Source: Macrothele yani
Lineage: Eukaryota > Arthropoda > Arachnida > Araneae > Macrothelidae
NCBI GenBank assembly: GCA_039090855.1
Contig: CM077006.1
Coordinates: 44,525,336-44,589,335 of the forward strand
Length of the DNA: 64,000 nucleotides
Reading direction: 5' to 3'
The notes under the pieces are model-generated. The model ran no database searches. It had not been told where the DNA came from and was given only the letters and a program-made list of their open reading frames with translations. Position numbers and translations under genes: made by a program. Shown here piece after piece: positions 10,430 to 20,872 of this stretch (position 1 is the first letter of the stretch; each line of letters opens with the position of its first letter).

Positions 10430-10600
10430 AGGACGAACCGTCACTCTCCTCCCCCCCACACTCCTCTGCAATGCTGGCAGAGGGCGGGGACGAACTGTCA
10501 CTCTCCTCCCCCCATGTTCCTCTGCAATGCTGGTAGAGGCTGGGGACGAACTGTCACTCTCCTCCCCCCCGTGTTCTGCTATAATGTTGGGTGAGGGTGG
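10430..10600. repeat. ~60-bp G/C-rich triplicate in the Jockey-like LINE
   Basis: Three tandem units around 'cgaactgtcactctcctccc', each with 'ctgcaatgctgg(c/t)agagg'. It lies between the ORF1 tail and the 3' UTR. Confidence 0.8.
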
Positions 10601-11831
10601 GGACCTCGCTGAGGCCGAGACAGTTTGATGGACTCCGCACACCTTTGCGGATTGAGGGCCGGGTCTTCCGCACGTGCAGGCTGTCTGCTGGGAACCGGAA
10701 GAGGCGGGCGTCTTCAAAAGAGAAGGCGAAGACGCAGCTGGTCGAATAAGCTGGAGCTCGGTGAAATCCACCTGTGTCGCTTGTTCAGCTGTAGATCGCT
10801 TGGCAAGTGCGGCGAGAGCTACAGGGCGCGGAACAAAAGGCTGCACGGGTTGTGGCTGAGACTTAACAACTGCGGCAAAAGTACGCTGTCGGGTGGTGGG
10901 TATACCCAACTTGGCCTTGGCAGCAGGGTACGAGAGGCCCTCCAGGGTCTTGGAGGCGCTGGATAGCCATCTCGTCCTTCCATTTCATACAGTTGCGGAG
11001 TAAGCTGCATGGGCCTCACCACAGTTAACACAGCAGGCCGCAGAAGTGCAACCGTCCCCGTCATGTTCACTGGAGCCACAATTAGCGCAACGAGCGGAAC
11101 TCTTACAGAAAACGTTGTGAATGCCCGTACCTCTGGCATCTGAAACAGCGCAGAGGACTGGGAATGTACGGGCGAACTCCACAGACCAAGTAGCCAGCCT
11201 TGATTTCGGTTGGAACTTTCGGGGAGTTAAAAGTCAAGATCACATTTTTAGACTTAATCAAAGAACCATCGCGCCGAAACATCATACGGCGTGCAGCAAT
11301 AACACCTTGATCTGCAAGTTCAGTCACCAATTCTTCTTCACTGCATGGCAAGAGATCAAACTCCGAAATAACACCCCGAGAGGTGTTAAGAAACGGGTGA
11401 GGTGTCACTTTGACAGGAATGCCTTGAAGACTAGTGAGGTGCAGAAAAGTGTTACTCTGAGAAACACTGCAAGTTTGGACAAGCAGGTCCCCAGAGCGAA
11501 GCTTCCTCACAGACTTCAAAGGGCCAACTGCAGCGTCCAAAGCTTTAGAAATGAAGAATGGAGATCTGGTGGACAGTCTCTCATTCGGATCGATGGATTC
11601 TACAACTAAGTATGTAGCATGCGTATTCACAACAATCGAGGGGAGACGACGCTTCGGAGCGACTGGTACAGCTGCCGAAGAAGAGGTTCCACATTCTTGG
11701 TCCAGATCATGATCTAAAGATCTTTTAAGGGTATGAGACTTGGTAGGTTGAGAAGACGAAGGAGAGTCGTTGTCAACGATCATTTGCTCAGGTGACTTGA
11801 ATTTGGAGCGTTTGTTTTTGGGTTTACCCAT
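10600..11831 (-). pseudogene. Jockey/I-like ORF1 (nucleic-acid binding)
   Basis: Starts MGKPKNKRSKFKSPEQMIVD with a basic Ser-rich N-terminus. The conserved domain follows (RSPFFISKALDAAVGPLKSV, GIPVKVTPHPFLNTSRGVIS, RPYIPSPLRCFRCQRYGHSQ). A frameshift near 11105 is followed by further knuckles (CANCGSSEHDGDGC, CCVNCGEAH). A Pro/Ser-rich tail (TRQRTFAAVVKSQPQP) lies in another frame. It is like the 'mobile element jockey' nucleic-acid-binding proteins. Confidence 0.82.
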
Positions 11832-12737
11832 GAAAAAAGGAGAAGAATTCGTCTGCAGACTACTCCACCCACCACCGAGCCCTACAAGGGAGAACTGGAG
11901 GTCTGCAAGCCAAGAAAATGACGCTGGACACAGTTCTGGAGCTTATACGTTGCAGATATAGTCCGTTGGCTGTGATCACACGCACTCGGCGGACACTTCG
12001 GCCTCCGGGTACCGTCATGCCAACGCCTTTGGCATGATCCCACAGCCCCCGGGCTCACCCTGCCGTGCTATACGACAAAAAAGCCGCAAAAGCCCTGCAC
12101 ACAACTTGGTACAAGACTTCTGACTAGAGGTGGGTTAGTCTCTAGCCTCCCGTTTACAGCGAAGCCGGGGTCGAAGAGGAGTGTTGGTACACAGGAGGCA
12201 CTTATCCGGTCTCCTGCGACCTCAGCCGCCAGACATCCCATTTCCGCCTCACGGGTCTCCGCACGCGGCAAACATGCAGGTAGGTCTAGCACCCAAACCA
12301 GCTAAAAGGAAAAAAAGAAATCTAAAGAAGACAAATCCTGGAAGGGAACCTAAACGGAATCTCAGCAACCTACGAACTGAGCGGTTAATATAAAACAGTT
12401 AGTGGTGGAGGGTAACAAAACCACAAGACCGGGGTGTTAGTACATAACGTGGTAGCGATTAGGTAGAGAATACAACACGGGCAACTAGCCAGTGGAGAAA
12501 ATAAATAAAAACGAAAAAAAGCGAGACACAAGACCAGCTCGGGAACGTGGGGCCGCGACTCCCCAACAGCTGGATGAACAGCCGTCCCTGCAAACACCAA
12601 CAGCACCAAAATAAGAAAAAAACAAGCTGTGGCATGACATCAGATGTTGACCAGTCACAAGGTCAGCTCGGGCCGTGGGGGCGCTGCTCCCCAAATAACT
12701 GGAAAACCAGTTATCCCCGTGCGGGGGAAGGCCATGG

Positions 12738-13819
12738 TCACATATGCTGGCATGATACGCACATGCCGTAGATGCGGTAATGCTGGCCATATTGCTCCTC
12801 AGTGCCCATCCCGAGCTTGCCCCAACTGTAGTACGGTGGGGCATTTAGAGATCTCGTGCGAGCAAGCCTGCTCCAAGTGCGGTGCGGATTCTCACACCAA
12901 ATCCAGATGCACCCAGTCATCCTTCGCAGATGTTGTAGCTAGGCCTTCAACAGCTCCCCTTGTTTTCAATGAGGAGTTTCCAGAGCTACCGTCCACCAGT
13001 ACTACTGTTGTTCCCGGGGACTCTGGTGTTCCTGATGCAGTTGTTACCATGGACCCGGAACATGTTGCTTCTTTGAAATTACCGGTTGTCATATCTGTCG
13101 ATCCGCCTTCCGAGAATGTCGTGACTTCTGTTAATCAAGAGACCTTGGTTGTTGACGGCCGCTTCGAGCCTGGAGCTTCTTCTGCTGTTTCACCAGTGCA
13201 AGATCTTGAGGTTCTTGACATGCCATCTACAGAGGTCACCTCACTGCCTCTTGCCGTTGAATCGGCTGTTGTTATTAAGTCTGAGCCTCCCATGGACGCC
13301 GACGTATGTACCAAGGTCCCTGAGCCTCATTTACCTGATTCTCCTGACGCCCAAGTCGGACTTGTTACCACTGTTGCATTTACAGAGGTTATTTCGGATG
13401 ATGACAACATTTACATAGATTCCGTTGATGATGTTGCTTTCACCTCTCCTGTCGGAACTGTCTCCCTACCTTCCACCTCCGGGGACAAAGTTGTACCCGT
13501 TATCCATTCCAGCAGGCCGCCGGAACGTGTTCCTGTTACCATCCACAATGTTACTCCTTCCAGAGAGACTCGTCCTGCTGACCATACCTACCGTCAACAA
13601 CGACAGTCCTCTACATCTTCGGAGGGCAGGACTCGCGGCAGCCGTTTGACAAGTGTTCATCCTGGCCGTCGGGAAAGATCTCCCGTCCAACTGGAGGAAG
13701 GGGAACTTCCCCAAGTAGCCGCCGACGGAACCGTCGCCGAAATCACAACCGTTCCACCTCTGGAGATTGGCATCGTCAGTTCTAAGTGCCGGTCCACGTT
13801 TCCAAAACGGGTGGGCTAA
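12738..13819 (+). pseudogene. LINE ORF1, C-terminal part with zinc knuckles
   Basis: Resumes ORF1 in the same phase after the target duplication. It opens with three CCHC-like zinc knuckles (CRRCGNAGHIAPQC, CPNCSTVGHLEISC, CSKCGADSHTKSRC). A long acidic, Ser/Pro/Val-rich region follows. It ends at TAA-type termination near 13819, 33 bp before the ORF2 frame. Removing the inserted LINE and one duplication would give an ORF1 of about 529 residues. Confidence 0.82.
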
Positions 13820-13852
13820 TTTGAATCTACCCTCCTTGCTGACCTTTGTTTT

Positions 13853-16800
13853 GTGTATTTTTGTATTTCAATTATCTGCTTAACCTTCAACCTTAAAGTT
13901 TCAACATTAAATATTCAGGGACTTCGGTCCCGGTCAGTAAGGCGTTGGCTCATCGGCTGGATTATGACCCAGGATATTGATATCCTGTGTGTCCAGGAAG
14001 CATTTTTTAACAATTTTAGGCATGTTTCGGATTTTCGTCATTACACTAATGCCCCGTGCTGGTTTAGTCTTTCTCCGACTAGTCACAGGGGCGTCGGAAT
14101 TATTGTCAACCCTAACTTCAAGGGTCGACAACTGAAATTTCAATATGATGACGAGGGTCGAGTAGCTGCTGTCAGCTTTGCCCTCGCTGAGTTTAAAATT
14201 CGCGTTATTTCAGCCTATGCGTCATTGGAACCTGCCCAACGGGGTAGATTCCTCAGGAGTCTTCCTTTATTTTTGGGGGTGGTGAAGACTTCCTCATTTT
14301 GGGGGTGACTTTAATCTTGTAACGGAGCCTCTTGATAAACAGGGGGTACCTGGCAGACGGACTCGTCCCGTGCTGTCTTCTCCGGGTTCATGTCGGGGGC
14401 GGGGCTGGTGGACGCCTGGCGTTCTACTCACCCTGGGGTCTTCGACTGGACTTGGACGGATGGCTCGGTTCGGGCCCGCCTGGACAGGATTCTTGTGGGG
14501 GGCCCTGGGGATTGTGACCTTGTGTCTTTTGTTCATTGTGATGTTAATTCTGTGTTTCTCCGTGTGAGTGACCATCGTGCCGTTTCTGGTGAGATCGTTC
14601 TAACAGGGGCCCGGTCACGAACTCAGGGCCCGTGGAGGATGAATCTGAATCTTCTCGAAGATGACGACATCCTTCAGGGCCTTGAGAGGTTGCTTCGGGG
14701 TGAAATTCAGTCTGAGACTCATCACACTGGTGAGTGGTGGAAGGGGTTAAACTTAAAGTGAAGTCTTATTTACAACTTCAGGGGAAACTTTCGGCTCGTC
14801 AGCGGCTTTTAGAGCGAACTCGCCTTGTCTGTATGTTGCGTGCATGCAAAGCCGTGCAGCAAATGGGAGCGCAGAATGCTGGTATGATTGCTGAACTTCA
14901 AGCTCAGTTGACAGATTTATATTGTAAAACCGGCCAAAGATGCAGACAGGACTCTATTTCACAAAATTTGAAAAACGAGATTTCACTTGCAAGTTTTTTT
15001 GCGAAATCTCGCAGAAACAAAATTATTTCCCAGGTAATTCCTGGCTTACAGCATGAGTCACGCTTCGTGACCTCTCAACCAGAAATTCACAATTTGGTTT
15101 TCTCGCATTTCAGAGACCTGTTTGCATCTGATGAAGTGCAGCAGTCGTCCGTCGACTCTTGGGTCGCTGACGTGACCCAACTCGACGCCGCGGCTTCTGT
15201 GCTTACATCGGGCCCTGTCTGTATTTCTGAGGTGAGGCAACCCATTGCCGGCTTGCGTAATGGTCGCAGTCCGGGTGCTGATGGCATCCGTGTCGAATTT
15301 TATAAACGTTTTGTTGATTTGCTTGTTGAACCTCTATGTGATGTTTTTAATCATGTTCTGTCAACTGGGCAGTGAACCACGACGATGCGGCTTGGTCAGA
15401 TCGTTTTGGTTAACAAGCGGCGTGATGGTCCTGATCGTCATTTGGGAGAGTGGAGACCCATCACTCTTCTCAATTACGATTATAAGATTTTGGCTAAAGT
15501 CCTTGCTAACCGACTGATTAGGGTTATTTCTGGCCTAGTAGGCGTGTGCCAGGTTTCTGGAATCCCGGGGAGGAGAATTTTTCAAAATTTAGTCCTCGTG
15601 CGGGACGGTATTCACTACCTCGACCGCAAGAGGTTGAAGTGCTGTATCCTTTCTTTGGATCAGAGCAAAGCCTTTGACAGGGTCTCTCACAAGTACCTTG
15701 TGACCCTGCTGGAGGCTTGTAACGTTAGCCAAGATTTTGTACACATGGTGAAGGTCTTGTATACTGATATCGTTAGTTTTATCCGAGTCAACGGTCAGCC
15801 TACGGACTGCTTTCCCATCCGGAGAGGGGTCCGCCAAGGCTGCCCGTTATCTGCTGCACTGTTCGTACTGAGCATTGAAACTCTCCTTAAGAAGATTCAA
15901 TCTGCACCGAATATCTCTGGCATCCCAGTTCCGGGTTTGAGCTTTACAACAGCTGAGCTCAAATACCTTGCGTATGCAGATGACGTTGTTCTCTTCCTTC
16001 GGGATGAGATTTCCTTGAGAAATTTGTTTCATGTTTATGATGTTTATGCGGACAGTGCAGGCGCTGCATTGAATGTGGATAAAACTAAAGCCTTGTGTTT
16101 TGGGGATTGGTCACCTGACGTTTTGCAGTTTGTAGACTCAACCGATGATCCCATAAAGATCCTCGGTGTTTACTTTGATAAAAAGGGGGTTCACCGCAAG
16201 ACGTGGCGCTCTGTTCAACAGAAGCTCACGTCGGAATGTGCTTGGTGGGAGGGCTGCCAAATTTCTTTTTTTAATAGGGCTAAATTGGCTAACAGTCTCT
16301 TGGTTTCCAAAATTGCTTTTTGCGGTACCCTACAACCCCCGACTTACAGGGTCCTTTTGGCTCTAAATTCTCTAGTTTTTCGATTTGTCTGGGGAACTAG
16401 AGCTGTCCTTTCTCGGGATTGCCTGGTTCAACCAGTCCATCGGGGGGACTGGGTGTTCGGCACATTCTTGCGTGGTGTCGCGTTTTGATGGTTTCTAATG
16501 TGGCCTACATCCTGAAAAGCGACTCTCATCCTAGCTTTAACTTCGCGTGTTATTTCATTTCCTATAATCTTAGGTTATTTTCTTTCGCTTGTAACTACTT
16601 TGGGCGTAGAGCTCCGAGGCCCGGTGGACCACATGGCACTACCATTTGTGAGGCTAGATTGTTAACTAGCCAGAACATAAGGTGTTCCTCTTGGCATGAA
16701 CCCGATGCCCTTTATAATGTATTCTTGCCATCCTTTGCTCCTCACATTCAGGGAAGGTTTCCCGCCTTGGGGATGAACTGGAGGGTCGCATGGGCCAATG

Positions 16801-17315
16801 TTGCGTTTGCGGGTGTGGAAGGTCGTGTGCGTGACCTGCAGTGGCGCTTGGCCCATGGGGTAATTTTCACCCGTGATTCCCTTTTTCTTTGGGGAGTCAT
16901 CGACTCCCCGGATTGTCCCCACTGCGGACAGCTGGATTCTTTATACCACCGATTTGTAGAATGTAATTTTGTCCGAAAAGTTTGGCAACTTTTATCTAGA
17001 TGGATTTCTGTTAATATGTGTAATTTTAAAATTATTGTTTTTAAGCACCCGCTACCTGTTTCCGGTCAGCGTGCCTATGGTTTAAAGGTAATCCTTGCTA
17101 CTGCTTGTACTGTGTTACATGATACTGCTCTGTCTGACCACGTTAGACTCTATTCGAAAAGGCCTGATGTGGTCGCCCTCTTTGTCAAGATCAGATTGCG
17201 TGAGAAGGTGATTTCCGACTTTCACCACTGGCCGGAAGACGTTTTTCGCGTCCGATGGCTTTGTTGGTCTCGACTGGTTTCCTTACGCAATAATGTGCTC
17301 TGCTTTCGGTTCTGA
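13853..17315 (+). pseudogene. LINE ORF2: endonuclease and reverse transcriptase, inactive
   Basis: Endonuclease at the start (STLNIQGLRS, DILCVQEAFF; later RVSDHRAVSGE, the SDH motif). The reverse transcriptase has SPGADGIRVEFYKRF, EWRPITLLNYDYKILAK, LDQSKAFDRVSH, RQGCPLSAALFVL and AYADDVVLFL, so the YADD box is intact. The C-terminal motif is CPHCG..DSLYHRFVEC. Lesions are frameshifts near 14290 (a small duplication around 'tttttgggggtg'), 14745 and 16480, and a TGA at 15373-15375. Target-primed reverse transcription is the family role. This copy is dead but young enough to read throughout. Confidence 0.9.
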
Positions 17316-17739
17316 ATGTGTTTTCTGTTGGAGCATGTCGCATGCCTGACGACCGCTGCTCTTTTTACTTGCTTGTCTGGATCCTGTGTTTGCATCATGA
17401 ATTGTATTTACATGCTTTTCTATTGTGTATATATTGTCTTTGTCTGCATTTGTCTATGCTTGGCCCGCGCTTTTGTTCTGTCTGTTGTCTGTGGCAGGTG
17501 GTGTGCCTCTCGGACGACAATTCAGACCACTTCCTGCGCCTTTGTCATGCCTCTCGGGCGGGGAGGGGTGTGACAAATGACTTTTCATGCTTTTGTTTTG
17601 GTTGGAGGTGCTTAGATGTGGGTCCACTTTTTCTCTAAGCACATCCACCCTGTTTTCAGAGATACTTCTTCCCTGGAAGTGTTATTGCTTGTGTTTAGTC
17701 TTCCGAGTTTGGTAAGTAAGGTAAGTAGTTTCTTTTCTT

Positions 17740-17777
<38 letters not shown>

Positions 17778-17877
17778 CACTTTGATGATGATAGTGCCTT
17801 GGCTGACCCATGGGTTTCAGCAGAACAGTGTACAGCCTTGTGCTGTACCCCAGTTCACTAACTGAGAAGAAGCTGCA

Positions 17878-18850
17878 ATGCCTGGACATGGAAGACGTGT
17901 ACGATTTCAGCAGTTATCGGACTTTGAGCGAGGTCGTCTAGTCGGACTCTGCGAGGCCGGGTGGTCGTATCGTCGTATTGCGGAGCGAATTGGACGGGAA
18001 GTATCTGTGGTGGTACGATGGTTGCATAGATGGTCCGGGGAACATTCCCACACGAGAAGATGTGGAACCGGGAGTCACAGACGGACTGATGGGCGGACCG
18101 ATCGACGCATAAGAAGAGCGGCGTTGTCAAGCAGAACATCCAATGCGACGCAAATCCAAGCTGCAGTTGCACCTGAGGTGACTGTGCGACAATCCGCAAC
18201 CGTCTACTGGATGCAGGACTACGTGCACGTGTGCCTCTGGCATGTATACTTCTGACTCCAGCCCACTGTTAGGAACGGCTGCAGTGGTGTCTCCAACGTC
18301 TGCACTGGTGAACGAAATGGCGATCTGTCGTGTTCAGCGATGAAAGCAGATTCTGCTTGGGAGCCTCCGATGGCCGTATGCGTGTTCGGAGACGCACAGG
18401 GGAGCGTCTCCACCCTTCTTGCATCCGCCAGCGACACACAGGGCCTACACCTGGTCTGGTGTGGGGAGCGACCAGCTATCACTCCCGTACACAACTAGTG
18501 TTTGTACCGGGTACGTTAAACAGCACTTCCTACATCAACAACATCATTCTGCCCGTTGTTGTGCCATCGCACACACGGCACGTGCAACGCAACATGCACT
18601 TCAGGGTGTGAGACAACTTCCATGTCCTGCACGTTCACCGGATTTGTGCCCCATTGAGCACGTGTGGGATTTTATGGGACAACGACTTATCCGGTCTCCA
18701 CGGCCAGCCACGACCATCCCCGATCTACGTGTCCAGGTTGAGGATGCTTGGAACTCAATACCCCAAACTTACATCCAACATCTGTACGACAGACTCCATG
18801 CCAGAATTGCACAGTGTGACGCAGTTCATGGCGGTTCAACCTCGTACTAA
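17878..18850 (+). pseudogene. Tc1-like transposase of element D, inactive
   Basis: Starts MPGHGRRVRFQQLSDFERGR, a typical Tc1 N-terminus. A paired HTH follows (GLCEAGWSYRRIAERIGR). A frameshift near 18190 precedes FSDESRFCLGASDGRM, which carries the first Asp. The segment with the second Asp (normally QQDNARPH) is missing: the sequence passes from ILPVVVPS to HTARATQ. The third motif RSPDLCPIEHVWDFMGQ (Glu) is kept and the C-terminus ends HGGSTSY. Deletion of a catalytic residue and at least two frameshifts make it dead. Confidence 0.88.
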
Positions 18851-19015
18851 CCATGTTACATGGAAATGTTATTTTTCAGTTTACCAGCAAATACAGCTGT
18901 ATTTTGCCATAATGTTTTAATCACGTTATCTTCTGTATTCCGTTATTATACTGTATAAATTTCGTTGGTATCAGACGTCTCCTTCTTGGTGTTCTTTTTT
19001 CACTTTCCGCCAGTG

Positions 19016-19190
19016 TATTTATTGTCAAGTTCCCGCGTTCAAATTGTTAAGCGCTCTATTTTTTAGTTTGCAGTTTCTGTCTAACTTCCTTGAAAAAGCC
19101 ATCTGGTTGATGTGCGAAAGCTTGGAAACGCTTATGTGTTTATTTCCTACGCCAATAATTCGGATCACTAGTATAGTGTTACTATTTTTT
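19016..19190 (-). repeat. right arm of the palindromic element
   Basis: Inverted partner of 8826-8994 (see there). Starts directly after the Tc1 D terminus. Confidence 0.85.
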
Positions 19191-19305
19191 ACTTAATTGG
19201 TGTACTGTTCCTCGTTATAAATTTGAGATTTACTTTCTGGATAGCCCTCGTAATTGTTTTATTTATGCATGTGTTAAATATCAGCAGCCGACAACGACAT
19301 CGTGT

Positions 19306-19516
19306 TAGGCCGTCCGCTGTCCGAGTGGTACGAAACGTTGGTTTGTAATCATTCGTCTGATATGAGTTCAGGCTCGAATTCTGGGCGAGGCATGAATGGT
19401 GTGCTTGTCTTACAGTACTGACTTTCTCTCTCTCCCTTCCCTGGAATCAGTGGCCCCAAATTAGGGACGAGCGACTGCTTATAGCTCACTGATTTGCTTA
19501 CGGTGATCGTTAAACA
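19306..19516 (+). mobile_element. SINE-A copy, diverged
   Basis: Tail regions 'ccctggaatcagtggcccca', 'gactgcttatagctcactga' and 'ggtgatcgttaaac' match the SINE-A body. The tRNA-like head (ggccgtccgctgtccgagtgg) has many changes. No poly-A remains. Confidence 0.82.
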
Positions 19517-19779
19517 AAATCTTGTTAGCTGTTTACCCATCAAGAAATGATGGGGTTAAATAAATAATCGACTTTTTATTCAGACGTTTACAATTGCCGC
19601 GAGGCCTTCGGCCATGCAGTCCCCAAATTTCGCAGTTTGTTTTCGCTTTTTTAGGACTTTAGCAACAGCGAGGTCTTCGGCCACGCGGTGCTAACAACAA
19701 ATGTTTACATCGCGAGTCTTATCAATTGCTTCGTAATAGCTAACAACTAACAGCGAGTCAGTATGAGTGTTTATATACA

Positions 19780-20872
19780 GGGTGCATAGGAAAGTCCCTT
19801 TAGCCTGAAATAACTTGCGAACGGAGAGAGGTACAGTTATGCAATTGAGATAACGGTATAGTAAAGTGACTATGCCCGATCGAGTGCAACCAATAGCAGC
19901 GCCCCTGGTGGCGAAATGCGAAAGTTAGCCATTGCAAATCAAAAACGAAAAGAGATACATTAAAATTTCCAATTACAAAGTTGTAGAGCATCAATTAATT
20001 AGTACAAAACGACATTTGTTTCACACGGATAAGATAAATTGTCGCCTGAATACTCTAAAATGTCCGAAATCGATGCGCGACGATTTGAATCTGCATATTC
20101 ACATTTCGCAAATGTAGCCGTATGCAAATGCAGATTGTGACGTTGCACTGTACCTAGGATATAAAAACCAGTAGCAGGATGTACCCTGATCAGAAGTTTA
20201 GGTCTACGTACGCTGTGTGAGAATGGCGAGCTTCACTCACTCCCAATATTGCGAGATGGTGCTTATTTACGGCGAATGCCAACGAAACGCGGCGCTAGCT
20301 GCACGGGAATATGCCGTTCGTTTTCCAGCTGGGCCACATCCAAGTGCGGTTACCATCGCAAGTATAGTGAGACGGCTCGTGGGCAAAGGCGAACTCTTCG
20401 AACATACTCGACATTAACGTTTTATCACTGTGCGCCAGTTTGCCTTTTTTGTTTTTGTTTTGTCTGACGTCATCAAACTGTATTGACATAAATACGCATT
20501 TATGCAATAAATTGTGTGTATTTGCTCATACCTATGCCTGTTCCCTTCAAACGTTCACACAAAAGGTCGCGCATCGATTTCAAACATTTTAGGGTATTCA
20601 GGCGACAATTTATCTTATCCGTGTAAAACAAATGTCGTTTTGTACTAAGTAATTGATGCTCTACAACTTTGTAATTGGAAATTGTGCTCTATCTCTTTTC
20701 GGTTTCGATTTGCAATAGCTAACTTCCGCATTTCGCCACTAGGAGCGCTGCTATTCGATCGGGCGTAGTCGCTTTACTATACCGTTATCTCACTTGCATA
20801 ACTGCACCTTTCTCCGTTCGCAAGTTATTTCAGGCTAAAGGGACTTTTTATGCACCCTGTATATATAATTTG
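19780..20872 (+). mobile_element. DNA transposon derivative with ~300-bp inverted repeats
   Basis: Inverted arms 19780-20080 and 20560-20872 begin TACAGGGTGCATAGGAAAGT and its complement. They share long runs ('aaagtccctttagcctgaaa', 'cataactgcacctttctccg' mirrored). The ~480-bp interior holds a TATA-like 'ggatataaaaacc' (20157) and a short DUF4817-type reading frame. No DDE domain is present. Confidence 0.85.
20223..20417 (+). CDS. DUF4817-type helix-turn-helix fragment
   Basis: About 65 residues starting MASFTHSQYCEMVLIYGECQ, then NAALAAREYAVRFP and PSAVTIASIVRRLVGKGEL. This is the N-terminal DNA-binding domain found at the start of some arthropod Tc1/mariner-superfamily transposases (DUF4817). 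It stops at TAA 20415-20417 with no catalytic domain. It could be translated as a stand-alone domain, but nothing in the sequence shows that it is. Confidence 0.6.
   Translation: MASFTHSQYCEMVLIYGECQRNAALAAREYAVRFPAGPHPSAVTIASIVRRLVGKGELFEHTRH

Larger units (their letters stand above)
10215..12725 (-). mobile_element. Jockey/I-like LINE nested in LINE ORF1
   Basis: Minus-strand insertion bounded by the 12-bp duplication GGAAGGCCATGG (10203-10214 and 12726-12737). Its 3' end (left) has AATAAAA and a (CCAA)n tail. Only ORF1-type sequence and UTRs are present. No endonuclease or RT was found, so it is a short internally deleted copy. Confidence 0.88.
9480..17780 (+). mobile_element. L1/Tx1-type LINE nested in Tc1 D
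   Basis: Plus-strand non-LTR retrotransposon with ORF1 (CCHC knuckles), ORF2 (AP endonuclease, reverse transcriptase and C-terminal zinc-binding motif) and a 3' UTR. The 3' UTR has a stem-loop (gtgcttaga / tctaagcac, 17609-17642) and a (GT)n run at 17744-17775. The exact ends and target duplication inside the Tc1 could not be fixed; 9480 and 17780 are estimates. Confidence 0.8.
9268..19015 (+). mobile_element. Tc1-like element D with nested LINEs
   Basis: Terminal inverted repeats begin CACTGGCGGAAAGTGAAAAA at 9268, with the complement ending at 19015. TA is present at 9266-9267 and 19016-19017. The 5' part holds a TATA-like 'ggtatttaagg' near 9437. The transposase frame resumes at 17878. 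Between them lies a LINE of about 8 kb. The Tc1 inserted at the exact centre of the palindromic element. Confidence 0.85.

Noticed and set aside
10392..10966. Forward frames over the Jockey-like LINE
   Set aside because: Shadows of the minus-strand ORF1 and its G/C-rich triplicate.
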